A stretch of DNA of 64,000 nucleotides from PALSA-693 sp963834725. Lineage in GTDB: Bacteria > Actinomycetota > Acidimicrobiia > Acidimicrobiales > Palsa-688. Positions 8,490 to 16,567 of this stretch are shown here, one piece after another (position 1 is the first letter of the stretch; each line of letters starts with the position of its first letter). Location of the stretch: the NCBI GenBank assembly GCA_963834725.1, contig CAWICN010000001.1, forward strand, positions 3,410,001 through 3,474,000, in the 5' to 3' direction. Both the position numbers and the translations under genes were made by a program. Below the pieces are notes generated by a model that was not told the DNA's origin, did not search any database, and saw only the letters and a list, made by a program, of their open reading frames with translations.

Positions 8490-9911
8490 ATGAGGCAGCT
8501 CTCCGGACACGATGCGTCGTTCGTCTACCTCGAGACGCCGAAGGCTCACATGGCCGGCGGCTCGTTGCAGATCTACGACCAGTCGACCGCACCCGGTGGC
8601 AGGGTGACGTTCAAGGGGATCCTCGAGGATCTCGAGGGCCGACTCCACCTTGCGAGCATTTTCCGGCAGAAGCTCGTGCGAGTGCCCATGGACCTCGACC
8701 ATCCGTACTGGGTCGACGACACCGAATTCGACCTCGAGTACCACGTCCGGCACATCGCGCTGCCCAAGCCGGGCGACTGGCGTCAACTCTGCATCCTCTG
8801 CGCCCGCCTGCTCGCACGCCCGCTGGACATGAACAAGCCCCTCTGGGAGATGTACGTCATCGAAGGGTTGGACAACGTCGACGGCGTGCCGCGGGGGGCC
8901 TACGCCACGCTCACCAAGACCCACCACGCCGCGATGGACGGCACGTCAGGCATGCAGTTGCTCAGCGCACTCCACGACCAGGAGCCCGGCCCCCCGCCGC
9001 CCGCGCCGCTCGAGGAGTGGCGACCCGAGCCCGAGCCGACGTCGTTCGAGCTGATGGCCCGGGCCTCGGTCAACAACATGATGCGGCCGATGCGCCTCGC
9101 CGCCACGATGTCCCGGGTGTTCGGCGGCTCACAAGCCCTGACCCGTCAGGCGCTGGCCGGCGAGGTCCAGCTGCCGCCGCCGCTCGCCGTGCCGTCGACG
9201 ATCTTCAACGCCAATGTCTCAGCGCACCGTGTCGTCGAGGGCCGCCGATTCCCGCTGGGCGAGACCAAGCAGATCAAAGCCGCGGTGCCGGGGGCAACCG
9301 TGAACGATGTCGTGCTGACCGTCGTCGGCGGTGCGCTCCGCCGGTACCTCGACGCCCACTCGGCATTGCCGCCCGACTCGCTGGTCGTGATGTGCCCGAT
9401 CTCGCTGCGACCGAAGGGCGACGTGTCGACCGGCGGCAACCAGGTGGGCGCGATGACGGTGATCCTGGGGACTCACATCGCCGACCCGATGCGCCGCCTC
9501 GAGACCGTGTACCGGGCGACGGCCCAGTCGAAGCTCATGCAGGAGGCCGTCGACGCCAGGCAGATGACCGAGCTGGCGCAGCACCTGCCCGGTGCGATGC
9601 TCGGCGCCGGCGCCCGATTGTCGACCGACGTGGGCCTGGCAACGCCGCCCGCGGGCCCGCCGCCGTATAACACGGTGGTCACGAACATCCCGGGCCCGCA
9701 GCACCCGCTGTACTCGGGCGGTGCCCGCCTCGTCGCGATGTACGGGCTCGGCATGGTGCACGACAACATGGGCCTGATGAATGTCGTGTCGAGCTACTGC
9801 GGGGAGCTCACGATCGCGTTCACCTCGGACCGCGACATGATGCCGGACCCGGCCTTCTACGCGGACTGCCTCGAGTCTTCGTTCGAGGAGCTCGCCACGG
9901 CTGCCACCTGA
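8490..9911 (+). CDS. Wax ester synthase / diacylglycerol acyltransferase (WS/DGAT)
   Basis: The 473-residue protein is a bacterial WS/DGAT, which esterifies diacylglycerol or fatty alcohol with acyl-CoA at the lipid-body surface. The catalytic motif HHAAMDG (HHxxxDG) is at residues 145-151; the second domain has NDVVLTVVGGALR and the family motif NIPGPQHPLY. The start is set at the ATG at 8490 (MRQLSGHDASFVY), which matches the paralogue at 16568 (MRQMGGQDASFVY); a TTG 12 bases upstream is less likely. Length is typical. It is divergent from the monoacylglycerol lipase and followed by a tandem-repeat array. Confidence 0.95.
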   Translation: MRQLSGHDASFVYLETPKAHMAGGSLQIYDQSTAPGGRVTFKGILEDLEGRLHLASIFRQKLVRVPMDLDHPYWVDDTEFDLEYHVRHIALPKPGDWRQLCILCARLLARPLDMNKPLWEMYVIEGLDNVDGVPRGAYATLTKTHHAAMDGTSGMQLLSALHDQEPGPPPPAPLEEWRPEPEPTSFELMARASVNNMMRPMRLAATMSRVFGGSQALTRQALAGEVQLPPPLAVPSTIFNANVSAHRVVEGRRFPLGETKQIKAAVPGATVNDVVLTVVGGALRRYLDAHSALPPDSLVVMCPISLRPKGDVSTGGNQVGAMTVILGTHIADPMRRLETVYRATAQSKLMQEAVDARQMTELAQHLPGAMLGAGARLSTDVGLATPPAGPPPYNTVVTNIPGPQHPLYSGGARLVAMYGLGMVHDNMGLMNVVSSYCGELTIAFTSDRDMMPDPAFYADCLESSFEELATAAT

Positions 9912-10050
9912 CTACCCAGGGCCGGCACCTGTCTACCCGGGCCGGCACCCCGCCTACCCGGGGCCGGCGCCCCGCCTACCCGGGGCCGGCGCCCCGCCTA
10001 CCCGGGGCCGGCGCCCCGCCTACCCAGCACCCCGACTACCCAGCACCCCG
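9912..10050. repeat. Tandem GC-rich repeat array between WS/DGAT and GNAT genes
   Basis: Starting one base after the WS/DGAT stop, a 22-bp unit (CTACCCGGGGCCGGCGCCCC plus GC) occurs about five times, the first two copies degenerate, and then changes to a 16-bp unit CTACCCAGCACCCCGA repeated twice before the convergent GNAT stop. The units contain self-complementary GGGGCCGGCGCCCC, so each copy can form a hairpin. A role as bidirectional terminator is possible; no T-tract is present. Confidence 0.85.
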
Positions 10051-10051
10051 A

Positions 10052-10582
10052 CTACGAGGACAACTCGTCGCCGATGCCGGTCGTCGCGATCACCGACTGC
10101 ACGTCCTCGACGTCGTGGGCCAGCACCATGAGATCGTGCACCTCACCGACGCGATCGCGGACCTGGTTCGACAGGATCGCCTCCGGGGTGAAGCCGAGCC
10201 CGGTGAAGAGGTGGATGGCCGCCTCCTGGTCGGCCACGACCTCGACGACGACCTTTCGCAGACCGGCATGCAGCGCGTCGATCAGCGCCCGATGGGCGAG
10301 CTCGTGGCCGATACCGGACCTTCGCCGCGTGGGGTCGACGACAAGACGAACCTCGCCGACATGGCTGGACCAGCCTACGCCGGGGATGACGGCGGTGTAG
10401 CCGATCACCTCATCGCCGTCCCACGCCAGGGTACGACGAACGGCGGTGTCGGCGGCCCAGCGCCGGACGATGCCCGCCGCAGTGATGTCTTCTTTGAAGA
10501 ATGTCGACTCGCCTTTCGGGATGCGATCGAGGAATGCTTCGACCGCCGCCACGTCGTCAGGGGTGAAGGGGCGGGTCTCCAT
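10052..10582 (-). CDS. GNAT-family N-acetyltransferase
   Basis: This 176-residue protein shows the GNAT core: strand GEVRLVVDPTRRRSGIGHEL with the acetyl-CoA pyrophosphate loop RRRSGIG (R/QxxGxG/A), then the helix and the final AAIHLFTGLGFTPEA motif. Substrate is not evident. Its ATG follows directly after the PhaC stop on the same strand with no spacer, so it is the third gene of a phaE-phaC-GNAT operon. Whether it has anything to do with PHA metabolism is unknown. Confidence 0.87.
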   Translation of the reverse strand: METRPFTPDDVAAVEAFLDRIPKGESTFFKEDITAAGIVRRWAADTAVRRTLAWDGDEVIGYTAVIPGVGWSSHVGEVRLVVDPTRRRSGIGHELAHRALIDALHAGLRKVVVEVVADQEAAIHLFTGLGFTPEAILSNQVRDRVGEVHDLMVLAHDVEDVQSVIATTGIGDELSS

Positions 10583-11686
10583 TCAGTCCACCCTCTCGCT
10601 CCGGGCTTCGATCCAGTCGCACAGGGGTGGCAGTGTCCTCTTCTGGGCGGTGCGGCCGACGAACAGGCCCACGTGCCCGGACATCACGCACAACTCCGTC
10701 TTGTCCGCCGAGCCGACGAGGTCCGGCAGGCCCTGGGCACCGGCCAGCGGGACGATATGGTCCCTCTCGCCGATGATCGACAGGAACGGGCAGGTGATGT
10801 CGGCCAGGTGGACGGGTCGTCCTCCGACGGGGACGGTACCCGACCGAAGCAGGTTCTGGCGACCGAAGAGATGGACGTTCTCGAGGAACGCCTTCCCCGG
10901 GAACGGGATCTGGTCGCGCCCCCACGTCGTCATGGCCTGGTACGACTCCAGGAAGTCGTCGTTCCACATGTTGTCCCATAGGTTGACATAGTCAGCCATT
11001 TCGGCCGTTGGCTTCAACATCTTGAACCCGCTCTCGATGACCGATGCCGGCACGTTGCCGTCAGCACCGATCAGGGTCTCGGGGTCGATGCGTCCCTCGG
11101 CCGTCATCGTGTTCATCGGGCCCATCGCCTTAGTGTCCACTGGCGTCGCCATCGTGATCAGGTTCCTGATCGGCTCCGGATGGGTGGCCGCGTGCAACAG
11201 CGCCAGCACTCCGCCGAAGCAGTAGCCGTTCATCGTGATCCCCTCAGCGTGGGTCGTGCGGCGGATCACGTCGACGGCCCGGGGGAGGTAGTCGTCGGTG
11301 TAGGTCGACAGCGAATTGTCGGCGTCGAGGTGGTCGGGAATGCCCCAGTCGACCACGAACACATCGAAGCCCCGACCGAGCATGTACTCGACCAGGCTGT
11401 TGCCGGGCCGGAGGTCGAAGATATAGCTGCGGCTCACGAGGCTCATCACCATGAGGACCGGCGTGAGAAACTGGCGGTTGTCGCTGCGATACCGCCACAG
11501 CTCCATCTTGTCGTGGGTCCAGATCGTGTCCTTGGGCGTCAGGCCGAGTCCCGGCTTGTCGATCCCCGTGACGAGCTTGATGCCGTTGCGCCACCGGAGG
11601 AAGCTCCGCTCGATGTCGCGCTGCATGCGCCGCGCCAGCTCGGTGGGGTCGTAGATTTCACTCGTCGGGCTTGAGCTCGCTGGCAT
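10583..11686 (-). CDS. phaC: Polyhydroxyalkanoate synthase, class III-type catalytic subunit
   Basis: This 367-residue enzyme polymerises 3-hydroxyacyl-CoA into PHA granules. The lipase-like box is GYCFGG with nucleophile Cys156, and the remaining triad residues appear as Asp309 (GERDHIVPL) and His338 (MSGHVGLFVG). Length fits class III PhaC (about 355 aa) rather than class I/II (about 560-600 aa). The start ATG at 11686 is preceded by GAGGAGG and lies inside the last 29 bases of the PhaE-like gene, indicating coupling of the two subunits. The GNAT gene follows without gap. Assignment is strong; the exact monomer preference is not readable. Confidence 0.93.
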   Translation of the reverse strand: MPASSSPTSEIYDPTELARRMQRDIERSFLRWRNGIKLVTGIDKPGLGLTPKDTIWTHDKMELWRYRSDNRQFLTPVLMVMSLVSRSYIFDLRPGNSLVEYMLGRGFDVFVVDWGIPDHLDADNSLSTYTDDYLPRAVDVIRRTTHAEGITMNGYCFGGVLALLHAATHPEPIRNLITMATPVDTKAMGPMNTMTAEGRIDPETLIGADGNVPASVIESGFKMLKPTAEMADYVNLWDNMWNDDFLESYQAMTTWGRDQIPFPGKAFLENVHLFGRQNLLRSGTVPVGGRPVHLADITCPFLSIIGERDHIVPLAGAQGLPDLVGSADKTELCVMSGHVGLFVGRTAQKRTLPPLCDWIEARSERVD

Positions 11687-11966
11687 CCCGTGCCTCCTCG
11701 ACGGTCTTGTTGAGCTTGTTCAGCTGCCGATCGACCGCTTCGAGCTGTCGCTGGAGATTGGCCACATCGCTCGCCGTCGGGATGTTCCAGGCATGGAGCA
11801 GCCGGCGGGTGAACTCCTCGGCCCTTTGCGCGCTCTGGCGGTTGATCTCGGCGAACCACGCCGCCTGGTCTGCGAAAGCGTCAGTACGCACGAACTGCTC
11901 GAGCCGTGTTCCCACCTGCTCGTTCCATGCGTCGAACATCTGGCGCCAGCCTGGCCGCTCATCCAT
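11658..11966 (-). CDS. Short PhaE/PhaR-like PHA synthase partner
   Basis: The 102-residue protein is mostly alpha-helical and ends in a region, WNIPTASDVANLQRQLEAVD, that matches the conserved C-terminal segment of PHA synthase subunits PhaE and PhaR (NxPTxxxxxxLxxxxxxLE), followed by a predicted short coiled coil. Classical PhaE is about 350 aa, so this is a minimal version. The ATG at 11966 is chosen because AAGGGGG precedes it; the frame continues 15 codons further up without a ribosome site. Its 3' end overlaps phaC by 29 bases, the strongest evidence that it is the synthase partner. Confidence 0.72.
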   Translation of the reverse strand: MDERPGWRQMFDAWNEQVGTRLEQFVRTDAFADQAAWFAEINRQSAQRAEEFTRRLLHAWNIPTASDVANLQRQLEAVDRQLNKLNKTVEEARDASELKPDE

Positions 11967-12091
11967 GCCAACCCCCTTGGTGCTCGGTCCGGGCGCCGCT
12001 CGGCGCGACACATTGGACCAGATGCCGGCGAACTGCGCAAGTGGTGTTAGGTAATGCGAGACGAAGTTGGCGGGAGTGGCGAGGGAACCAG

Positions 12092-12292
12092 CTAACCCTG
12101 TTCACCGGCGACCTCGACGTCGCCCCACGACCAGTCGCCAAACGGGCAACCGATGTCCTCGCCCCCACAGTCGGGGCACAGTTCTTCCACGACGAAGATG
12201 TTAGCGCCCAGCCGTCCCGAATACCCGTCAGGCTCCCTCGCCCAACGTGTATGGTCGGGCGCGGCCGGTGCCGCGTGGCCCGGTGCGCACAA
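12092..12292 (-). CDS. Possible small cysteine-containing protein
   Basis: On the minus strand a frame ending at 12092 codes for GRLGANIFVVEELCPDCGG and then EDIGCPFGDWSWGDVEVAG. The CPxC pair with a third Cys, and the balanced composition of hydrophobic and acidic residues, look more like a real protein end than a GC-rich shadow. The start is unclear; a TTG at 12292 gives 66 residues, but the N-terminal half is low-complexity. It lies alone between the phaE-like gene and the divergent phasin gene. No family recognised. It may be a real short zinc-ribbon-like protein, or nothing. Confidence 0.35.
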   Translation of the reverse strand: MCAPGHAAPAAPDHTRWAREPDGYSGRLGANIFVVEELCPDCGGEDIGCPFGDWSWGDVEVAGEQG

Positions 12293-12337
12293 TTGCCGTT
12301 GCGGTCTTGCCGCTCCCTCCGAGCCGTGGGGGTCCAA

Positions 12338-12901
12338 ATGTCCGACAGCACGCCGAGCCAGGTCGACATCCAGCGCCAGTGGTGGGAGATGGCTGAAGCC
12401 GCCGCGAGGCCATGGCAGGAGGCCGCGACCGCGTTCGCCGAGCCGTGGCGCGAGCTGGCCCAGTCCCTAGGGGCGCGGCCCGAAATGTCCAATATGGGGC
12501 AGGAGGCGTGGGAGCGCCTGGCGTCCGCCTTCAGCGAGCTCGCGGCGCACCAGCAGCGGATCGCCGAGGTGATGTTCGACCGGATGCGTTCGGCCGCGGA
12601 GGAGATGCAGAAGGCCATGGAGCAGGCCGTCGAGCGGATGGCCGCCTTCGCCCGCAGTACGACGACCGGCGCGGCCGAAACCGCCGCCACCACCACCACC
12701 CCGCCGGAAGCCGCCACCACCCCGCTGGAAGCCGCCACCACCTCGCTGGAAGCCGCCACTGCACCGACGGCGGCCACGCCTCGCAAGGCGGCGCCGGCGA
12801 AGAAGGCCACGAAGGCCACAAAGGCCACGAAGGCGACGAGGGCGACTCCGGCAAGCAGAGCGACCAAGGCGACGAAGACGTCCCGAGCGGACAACCGCTA
12901 G
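12338..12901 (+). CDS. Phasin-like protein with histone H1-like Ala/Lys/Thr tail
   Basis: The 187-residue protein has two parts. Residues 1-110 are amphipathic helices (QRQWWEMAEAAARPWQEA onward) with heptad-like spacing, as in phasins that coat PHA granules. Residues 110-187 are low-complexity: three (P/L)EAATT repeats, then a strongly basic run of KATKATKATKATRAT-type repeats like the C-terminal tail of histone H1 and of Pseudomonas PhaF. PhaF binds granules with its N-terminus and DNA with its tail, spreading granules at division. The ATG at 12338 follows GTGGGGGTCC. Its position divergent from phaC/phaE supports the call; DNA binding is inferred from composition. Confidence 0.75.
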   Translation: MSDSTPSQVDIQRQWWEMAEAAARPWQEAATAFAEPWRELAQSLGARPEMSNMGQEAWERLASAFSELAAHQQRIAEVMFDRMRSAAEEMQKAMEQAVERMAAFARSTTTGAAETAATTTTPPEAATTPLEAATTSLEAATAPTAATPRKAAPAKKATKATKATKATRATPASRATKATKTSRADNR

Positions 12902-12913
12902 CCCTGCGCACCG

Positions 12914-13744
12914 ATGCCGCACCGCGCCTTTGCGATCGACCTCGACGGGACGTTGCTCGGCTCGGACCACGAGGTCAGTCCGGCCAACCGCGAGGCCGTC
13001 GCCGCCGCCGTGGAGGCCGGGTTCGAGATCATCATCGCCACGGCCCGCTGGTACCAGCTGGCGCAGCAGGTCGCGAACACGCTGCACCTCTCCGGTCCGG
13101 CTATCGCCTGCTCCGGCGCCGAAGTCCGCCGTCTTGCCGACGGAGCCGATCTGTTCGATGTGAGACTGCCCGTCGAGTTCGCCGATCAGCTGTACTCGCT
13201 CTGCGACGGGCTCCGCTGCCTCGTCTGGGCCGTGCTCGACGACACCGTGCTGTTCAAGCTCGAGGGCGACCTGCCTCCCGACGTCCCGCCGGAGGTCCGG
13301 CACACGCCGACGTTGACCGGCGCGGCCGGCGTCGCGCCGCGCATGGTGCTCGTGCAGGGCACGGCCGCCACGAAGGCGGTCGTCGACGAGCTGTCCGGCG
13401 ACTGGAGCGACCGTGTCCGGTTCGTCGAGTCGATCTCGAGCGATGCCAAGAGCATCCTCACGCTCACGTCGACCGGCGCCGACAAGGGCGCCGCGCTCGC
13501 CGTCGCGTGCAAGGAGCTGGAGATTCATCCACAGCGGGTGATCGCGATCGGCGATGCGCAGAACGACGTCGAGATGTTCCGAGTCGCGGGCACGTCGTTC
13601 GCCATGGGCCAGGCCAGCGAGATGGTGAAGGCCGCGGCGACGCACGTGACCGCGCCGAATGACGAGGACGGTGTGGCGCGGGCGATCGACCTGATCCTCC
13701 GCGGCCTCGACCCGACGGTGATCGGGCCCGACCAGGGCGCCTGA
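12914..13744 (+). CDS. Cof-type HAD-superfamily phosphatase
   Basis: The 276-residue protein carries all HAD motifs of the Cof (type IIB) group: motif I AIDLDGTLLGSD with the nucleophile Asp, motif II IIIATAR, Lys in the DKGAAL block, and motif III/IV IGDAQNDVEMF. The cap domain sits between motifs II and III. Cof enzymes dephosphorylate small sugar phosphates, FMN or PLP. It begins 12 bases after the phasin-like gene and may be co-transcribed with it. The specific substrate is not predictable. Confidence 0.9.
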   Translation: MPHRAFAIDLDGTLLGSDHEVSPANREAVAAAVEAGFEIIIATARWYQLAQQVANTLHLSGPAIACSGAEVRRLADGADLFDVRLPVEFADQLYSLCDGLRCLVWAVLDDTVLFKLEGDLPPDVPPEVRHTPTLTGAAGVAPRMVLVQGTAATKAVVDELSGDWSDRVRFVESISSDAKSILTLTSTGADKGAALAVACKELEIHPQRVIAIGDAQNDVEMFRVAGTSFAMGQASEMVKAAATHVTAPNDEDGVARAIDLILRGLDPTVIGPDQGA

Positions 13745-13798
13745 ACGAATCCGACCGGAGCCTGAACCATCTGACGGGCGCCGGCGTCGGGGCCGGCC

Positions 13799-13907
13799 GC
13801 GGTCAGCCGACGGCCACCGACGGCGGTCTGCGGCCACCGATGGCAGTCAGCCGACGGCCACCGAGCCGCCTGCGGCCACCCGACTGCGGTCAGTCTGCGG
13901 CCACCGA
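13799..13907. repeat. Degenerate GGCCACCGA repeats at a convergent gene junction
   Basis: The nonamer GGCCACCGA occurs at 13812, 13832, 13856 and 13899 with a variant at 13874, embedded in longer imperfect copies such as GTCAGCCGACGGCCACCGA (two copies). The array fills the space between the HAD stop (13744) and the GYD-acyltransferase stop (13890) and runs into the last codons of the latter. Confidence 0.7.
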
Positions 13908-14900
13908 CGGCGCCAACTCGGGCACGCTCGGCGTGCCGTGCAGCTCATCGCGCAACGCCTCGACGGCGTGCTTCAGCCGGCGGGTGGCATCCGGCACCGA
14001 GGTGCCGGGCTCGAACCGTATCGGACGGCCAATCATCGTGATCGCCGGCGCCGGACGCAGCTCCTGGCTGCCCTTCGGACGGATCGCGGCGAGCCCGGCG
14101 AAGTACATCGGCACGACCGGTACGTCCTTGGCCAGGGCGAGGATCGCCACGCCATGGCGGAACTTGCCCAGCTTCCCGCTGCCTGACCTGGTCCCCTCCG
14201 GGAAGATGGCGATCGAGAACCCCTTGTCGATCAGCCACTTCGGGTAGTCGAGGGTGGCCGAGCCCCCGCTGCGGTGCACGGGGAAGCTGCCCTGCAACGA
14301 GTTCCACCAGGCCTGCTTCTTGATCTCCTTGCGGCCCTTGAGGAAAAAACGGTCGGCCGCGCCACCGAAGAAGAGCCGGGTGCGGTACCTCCTCGGGATG
14401 GAGTAGAGCATCACCGACGAGTCCATATGGCTCGTGTGGTTGCCGATGAAGATCGCCGGACCGCGGAGCTGGGCGATGTGCTCTGCGCCGCGGATCTCGT
14501 GCGGCTTGCAGTACTTGTGTACGAGGGTGCCCTGGTACCGCCACTGCAGCACGGCGCGTGCGGCGCGGGCCGGGGCCGTGATCTGCCAGCGATGCGGTCC
14601 CACCGTCTCGGTGGTCTGTCCGAGCAGCCGGATGAATAGCTGCAGATCCATGGCCGGATAGATCTCTCGGATGACGTTTTGCGCCCCGTGCTCGGCCACG
14701 GACAGCTTGAATGCGTCGACGGGCACCGGGATGTCGACGATCGTCAGGTACTCATCCGTGCCAAGCAGGGCGTACTGCGCCACGACCTTCGCGTCGAACA
14801 CCCTCAGCTCGGCGGCTATGTCGGGGAGCGCCGCCGGATCGTGCAGCAGATCCTTTCGTCCCGCCGCAGACAGCGTGCTCTGAACGATGAACCTCGCCAT
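13890..14900 (-). CDS. GYD domain - PlsC acyltransferase fusion
   Basis: Residues 1-95 are a GYD-type ferredoxin-like domain (MARFIVQSTLSAAGRKDLL, VVAQYALLGTDEYLTIVDIP, the last being the GxYD-like block). Residues about 130-320 are a lysophosphatidic acid acyltransferase domain with the catalytic NHTSHMDS (NHxxxxD), the glycerophosphate-binding FPEGTRS and a third block VPVVPMYFAG. The enzyme should acylate a lysolipid with acyl-CoA, feeding triacylglycerol synthesis next to the WS/DGATs. No clear membrane helix is seen. The gene is 7 bases downstream of a separate GYD gene. Both domains are certain; the purpose of the fusion is unknown. Confidence 0.88.
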   Translation of the reverse strand: MARFIVQSTLSAAGRKDLLHDPAALPDIAAELRVFDAKVVAQYALLGTDEYLTIVDIPVPVDAFKLSVAEHGAQNVIREIYPAMDLQLFIRLLGQTTETVGPHRWQITAPARAARAVLQWRYQGTLVHKYCKPHEIRGAEHIAQLRGPAIFIGNHTSHMDSSVMLYSIPRRYRTRLFFGGAADRFFLKGRKEIKKQAWWNSLQGSFPVHRSGGSATLDYPKWLIDKGFSIAIFPEGTRSGSGKLGKFRHGVAILALAKDVPVVPMYFAGLAAIRPKGSQELRPAPAITMIGRPIRFEPGTSVPDATRRLKHAVEALRDELHGTPSVPELAPSVAAD

Positions 14901-14907
14901 CGCCCCG

Positions 14908-15207
14908 CTAACCCGACGAGGACGACCGGATCGTCTCGCGGAAGCCCTCGATGCTCATCGCCGGATAGGTGGTGATCTCGATGGTGCCCCGCGAGCCGAG
15001 CTCGACCGAGATGCGCGCGATCACCTCGTTGCTCGGCGCCTCGACGACGTTGACGAAGTCGTACGGCCCGAGAACGGCGTACTGCGCCGTCACCCGACCA
15101 CCCATCGTCTCGATCTCCTTGTTCACTTCGGCCAGCCGCTCCGGACGCTCCTTGAGGGTCTTGCGACCTTCGTCGGTGAGCCGGCTCATCATGATGTAGG
15201 TGGACAT
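14908..15207 (-). CDS. GYD domain protein
   Basis: This 99-residue protein is a single GYD domain: MSTYIMMSRLTDEGRKTL, then GGRVTAQYAVLGPYDFVNVV containing the GxYD motif for which the family is named. GYD proteins are small dimeric alpha-beta barrel proteins found next to varied metabolic genes; their role is not established. Start ATG at 15207 follows AAGGGGGG; the frame extends 11 codons further but without support. It is paralogous to the N-terminal domain of the adjacent acyltransferase (about 40% identical by eye), so one likely arose by duplication of the other. Confidence 0.88.
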   Translation of the reverse strand: MSTYIMMSRLTDEGRKTLKERPERLAEVNKEIETMGGRVTAQYAVLGPYDFVNVVEAPSNEVIARISVELGSRGTIEITTYPAMSIEGFRETIRSSSSG

Positions 15208-15299
15208 CGGCAAACCCCCCTTCCTCAGCTTCCGAAGCATATCGTGTGCGACCGCGCGATACTTCGCCCATATGGCAGTCCGGCGAAAGGGGTCGAACG

Positions 15300-16331
15300 G
15301 TGCGAGCCGCAGTGTGGAATGACCAGGGATCGCTCGACGTCGTCGATCGGCCGGTCCCGGAGCCGAAACCCGGGTGGGTTCGCATCGCCGTCGCGGCGGT
15401 CGGGATCTGCGGCACGGACCTCCACTTCTTCCGTGGCGCCTTCCCGTCGCCGGCCGGCCTGCTCCCTGGGCACGAGGTCGGCGGCACCGTCGACGCCGTC
15501 GGGGAGGCGACGGGTGACGGCCCGCTGCCCGAGCCAGGCCAGGCCGTGGCGATCGAGCCGCTCGTGACGTGCGGCGAGTGCCCCGACTGCCGCTCCGGGG
15601 ACTACACCCGCTGCACCAGGCGGATGCTGCTCGGCGTGACCGGTCGGGGCGGCATGGCCGAGTCGATGACGGCGCCCGCGTCGTCGATCTATGTGCTGCC
15701 AGCCGGGCTCACCGGCACTGACGGCGCGTTGGTCGAACCACTCGCCGTGTGCGTGCGCGGTGTACGCCGTGCGGGGATCAGCCTGGGCGATCGCGTGCTC
15801 GTGCTCGGCGCGGGCACGATCGGACTGTTGAGCGTGCTGGCGGCCCGGGCCGCGGGGGCCTCGGAAGTCGCCGTCACCGCCCGTCATCCGCACCAGCAGG
15901 CCGCGGCCACCGGTTTCGGGGCGACCGTGTTCGCATCGGCGGACGAGGCGCGGGAGGGAGTCGGCGAGTCGTGGGCCGACGTCGTGCTGGAGACCGTCGG
16001 CGGCCGCGCCCCCACGCTTGTCGAGGCCGTGCGCCTGGCTCGTCCGGGCGCCCGCATCGGAATGCTCGGCATCTTCGACGGTGCCACCGACCTGCCGGGG
16101 CTCGACTTCTCGACGAAGGAGCTCCACCTGGTCGGCTCGAACTGCTACGCCCGGGCGGGGGCGCGGTCGGACTTCGACGTCGCCATCGCACTGCTGTCCG
16201 GCCACGTCGACGCCGTGCGCTCGATCGTGACCCACCGGTTCGCGCTCGTCGACGTCAACGAGGCCTTCCATACGGCCGCGGACAAGGCCCAGCGTTCGAT
16301 CAAGGTCGCCATCGATCCATCGGCGCCATAG
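15300..16331 (+). CDS. Zinc-dependent medium-chain alcohol dehydrogenase
   Basis: The 343-residue protein is an MDR-family dehydrogenase of the threonine/sorbitol dehydrogenase type. Catalytic zinc ligands are in GICGTDLH and LPGHEVGG; the structural zinc site has four Cys in CGECPDCRSGDYTRC; the Rossmann motif is VLGAGTIGLLSV. Cofactor preference is probably NAD(H). I set the start at GTG 15300 because GAAAGGGG precedes it and MRAAVW is the usual N-terminus; an ATG 54 bases upstream adds residues with no homology. It is divergent from the GYD genes with a 92-bp spacer. It could supply aldehyde or alcohol for wax esters (inference). Confidence 0.9.
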   Translation: MRAAVWNDQGSLDVVDRPVPEPKPGWVRIAVAAVGICGTDLHFFRGAFPSPAGLLPGHEVGGTVDAVGEATGDGPLPEPGQAVAIEPLVTCGECPDCRSGDYTRCTRRMLLGVTGRGGMAESMTAPASSIYVLPAGLTGTDGALVEPLAVCVRGVRRAGISLGDRVLVLGAGTIGLLSVLAARAAGASEVAVTARHPHQQAAATGFGATVFASADEAREGVGESWADVVLETVGGRAPTLVEAVRLARPGARIGMLGIFDGATDLPGLDFSTKELHLVGSNCYARAGARSDFDVAIALLSGHVDAVRSIVTHRFALVDVNEAFHTAADKAQRSIKVAIDPSAP

Positions 16332-16567
16332 ATCCATAGGCCAGAGGGACGCTGAGCGCGACCGCGGATCTTCCTCGCCCGGGCTGGCCAAATGTTGTTA
16401 CACACGATGGCTGCGAACTACAGTGCGTCCTATATATCAAATGTGGTGTGCGAAAGGGCGGTGCCGTGAGTGATCAGATAATCGGGGGCGGGCCGACCAG
16501 GGCCGGTCTCGGCGGGTGCGCTCCGACACAAGGTCGGTTCCGAGTCTCGAAGCGGGAGGGCTGAGCG

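Noticed and set aside
8378..9670. 430-codon plus-strand frame overlapping the WS/DGAT gene
   Set aside because: Arg/Pro/Ala-rich frame-shifted copy of the real gene.
9912..10050. CRISPR array
   Set aside because: Units are directly tandem with no unique spacers, and no cas genes are present.
12467..13837. 456-codon minus-strand frame
   Set aside because: Antisense to the phasin-like and HAD genes; Arg/Gly/Asp-rich without motifs.
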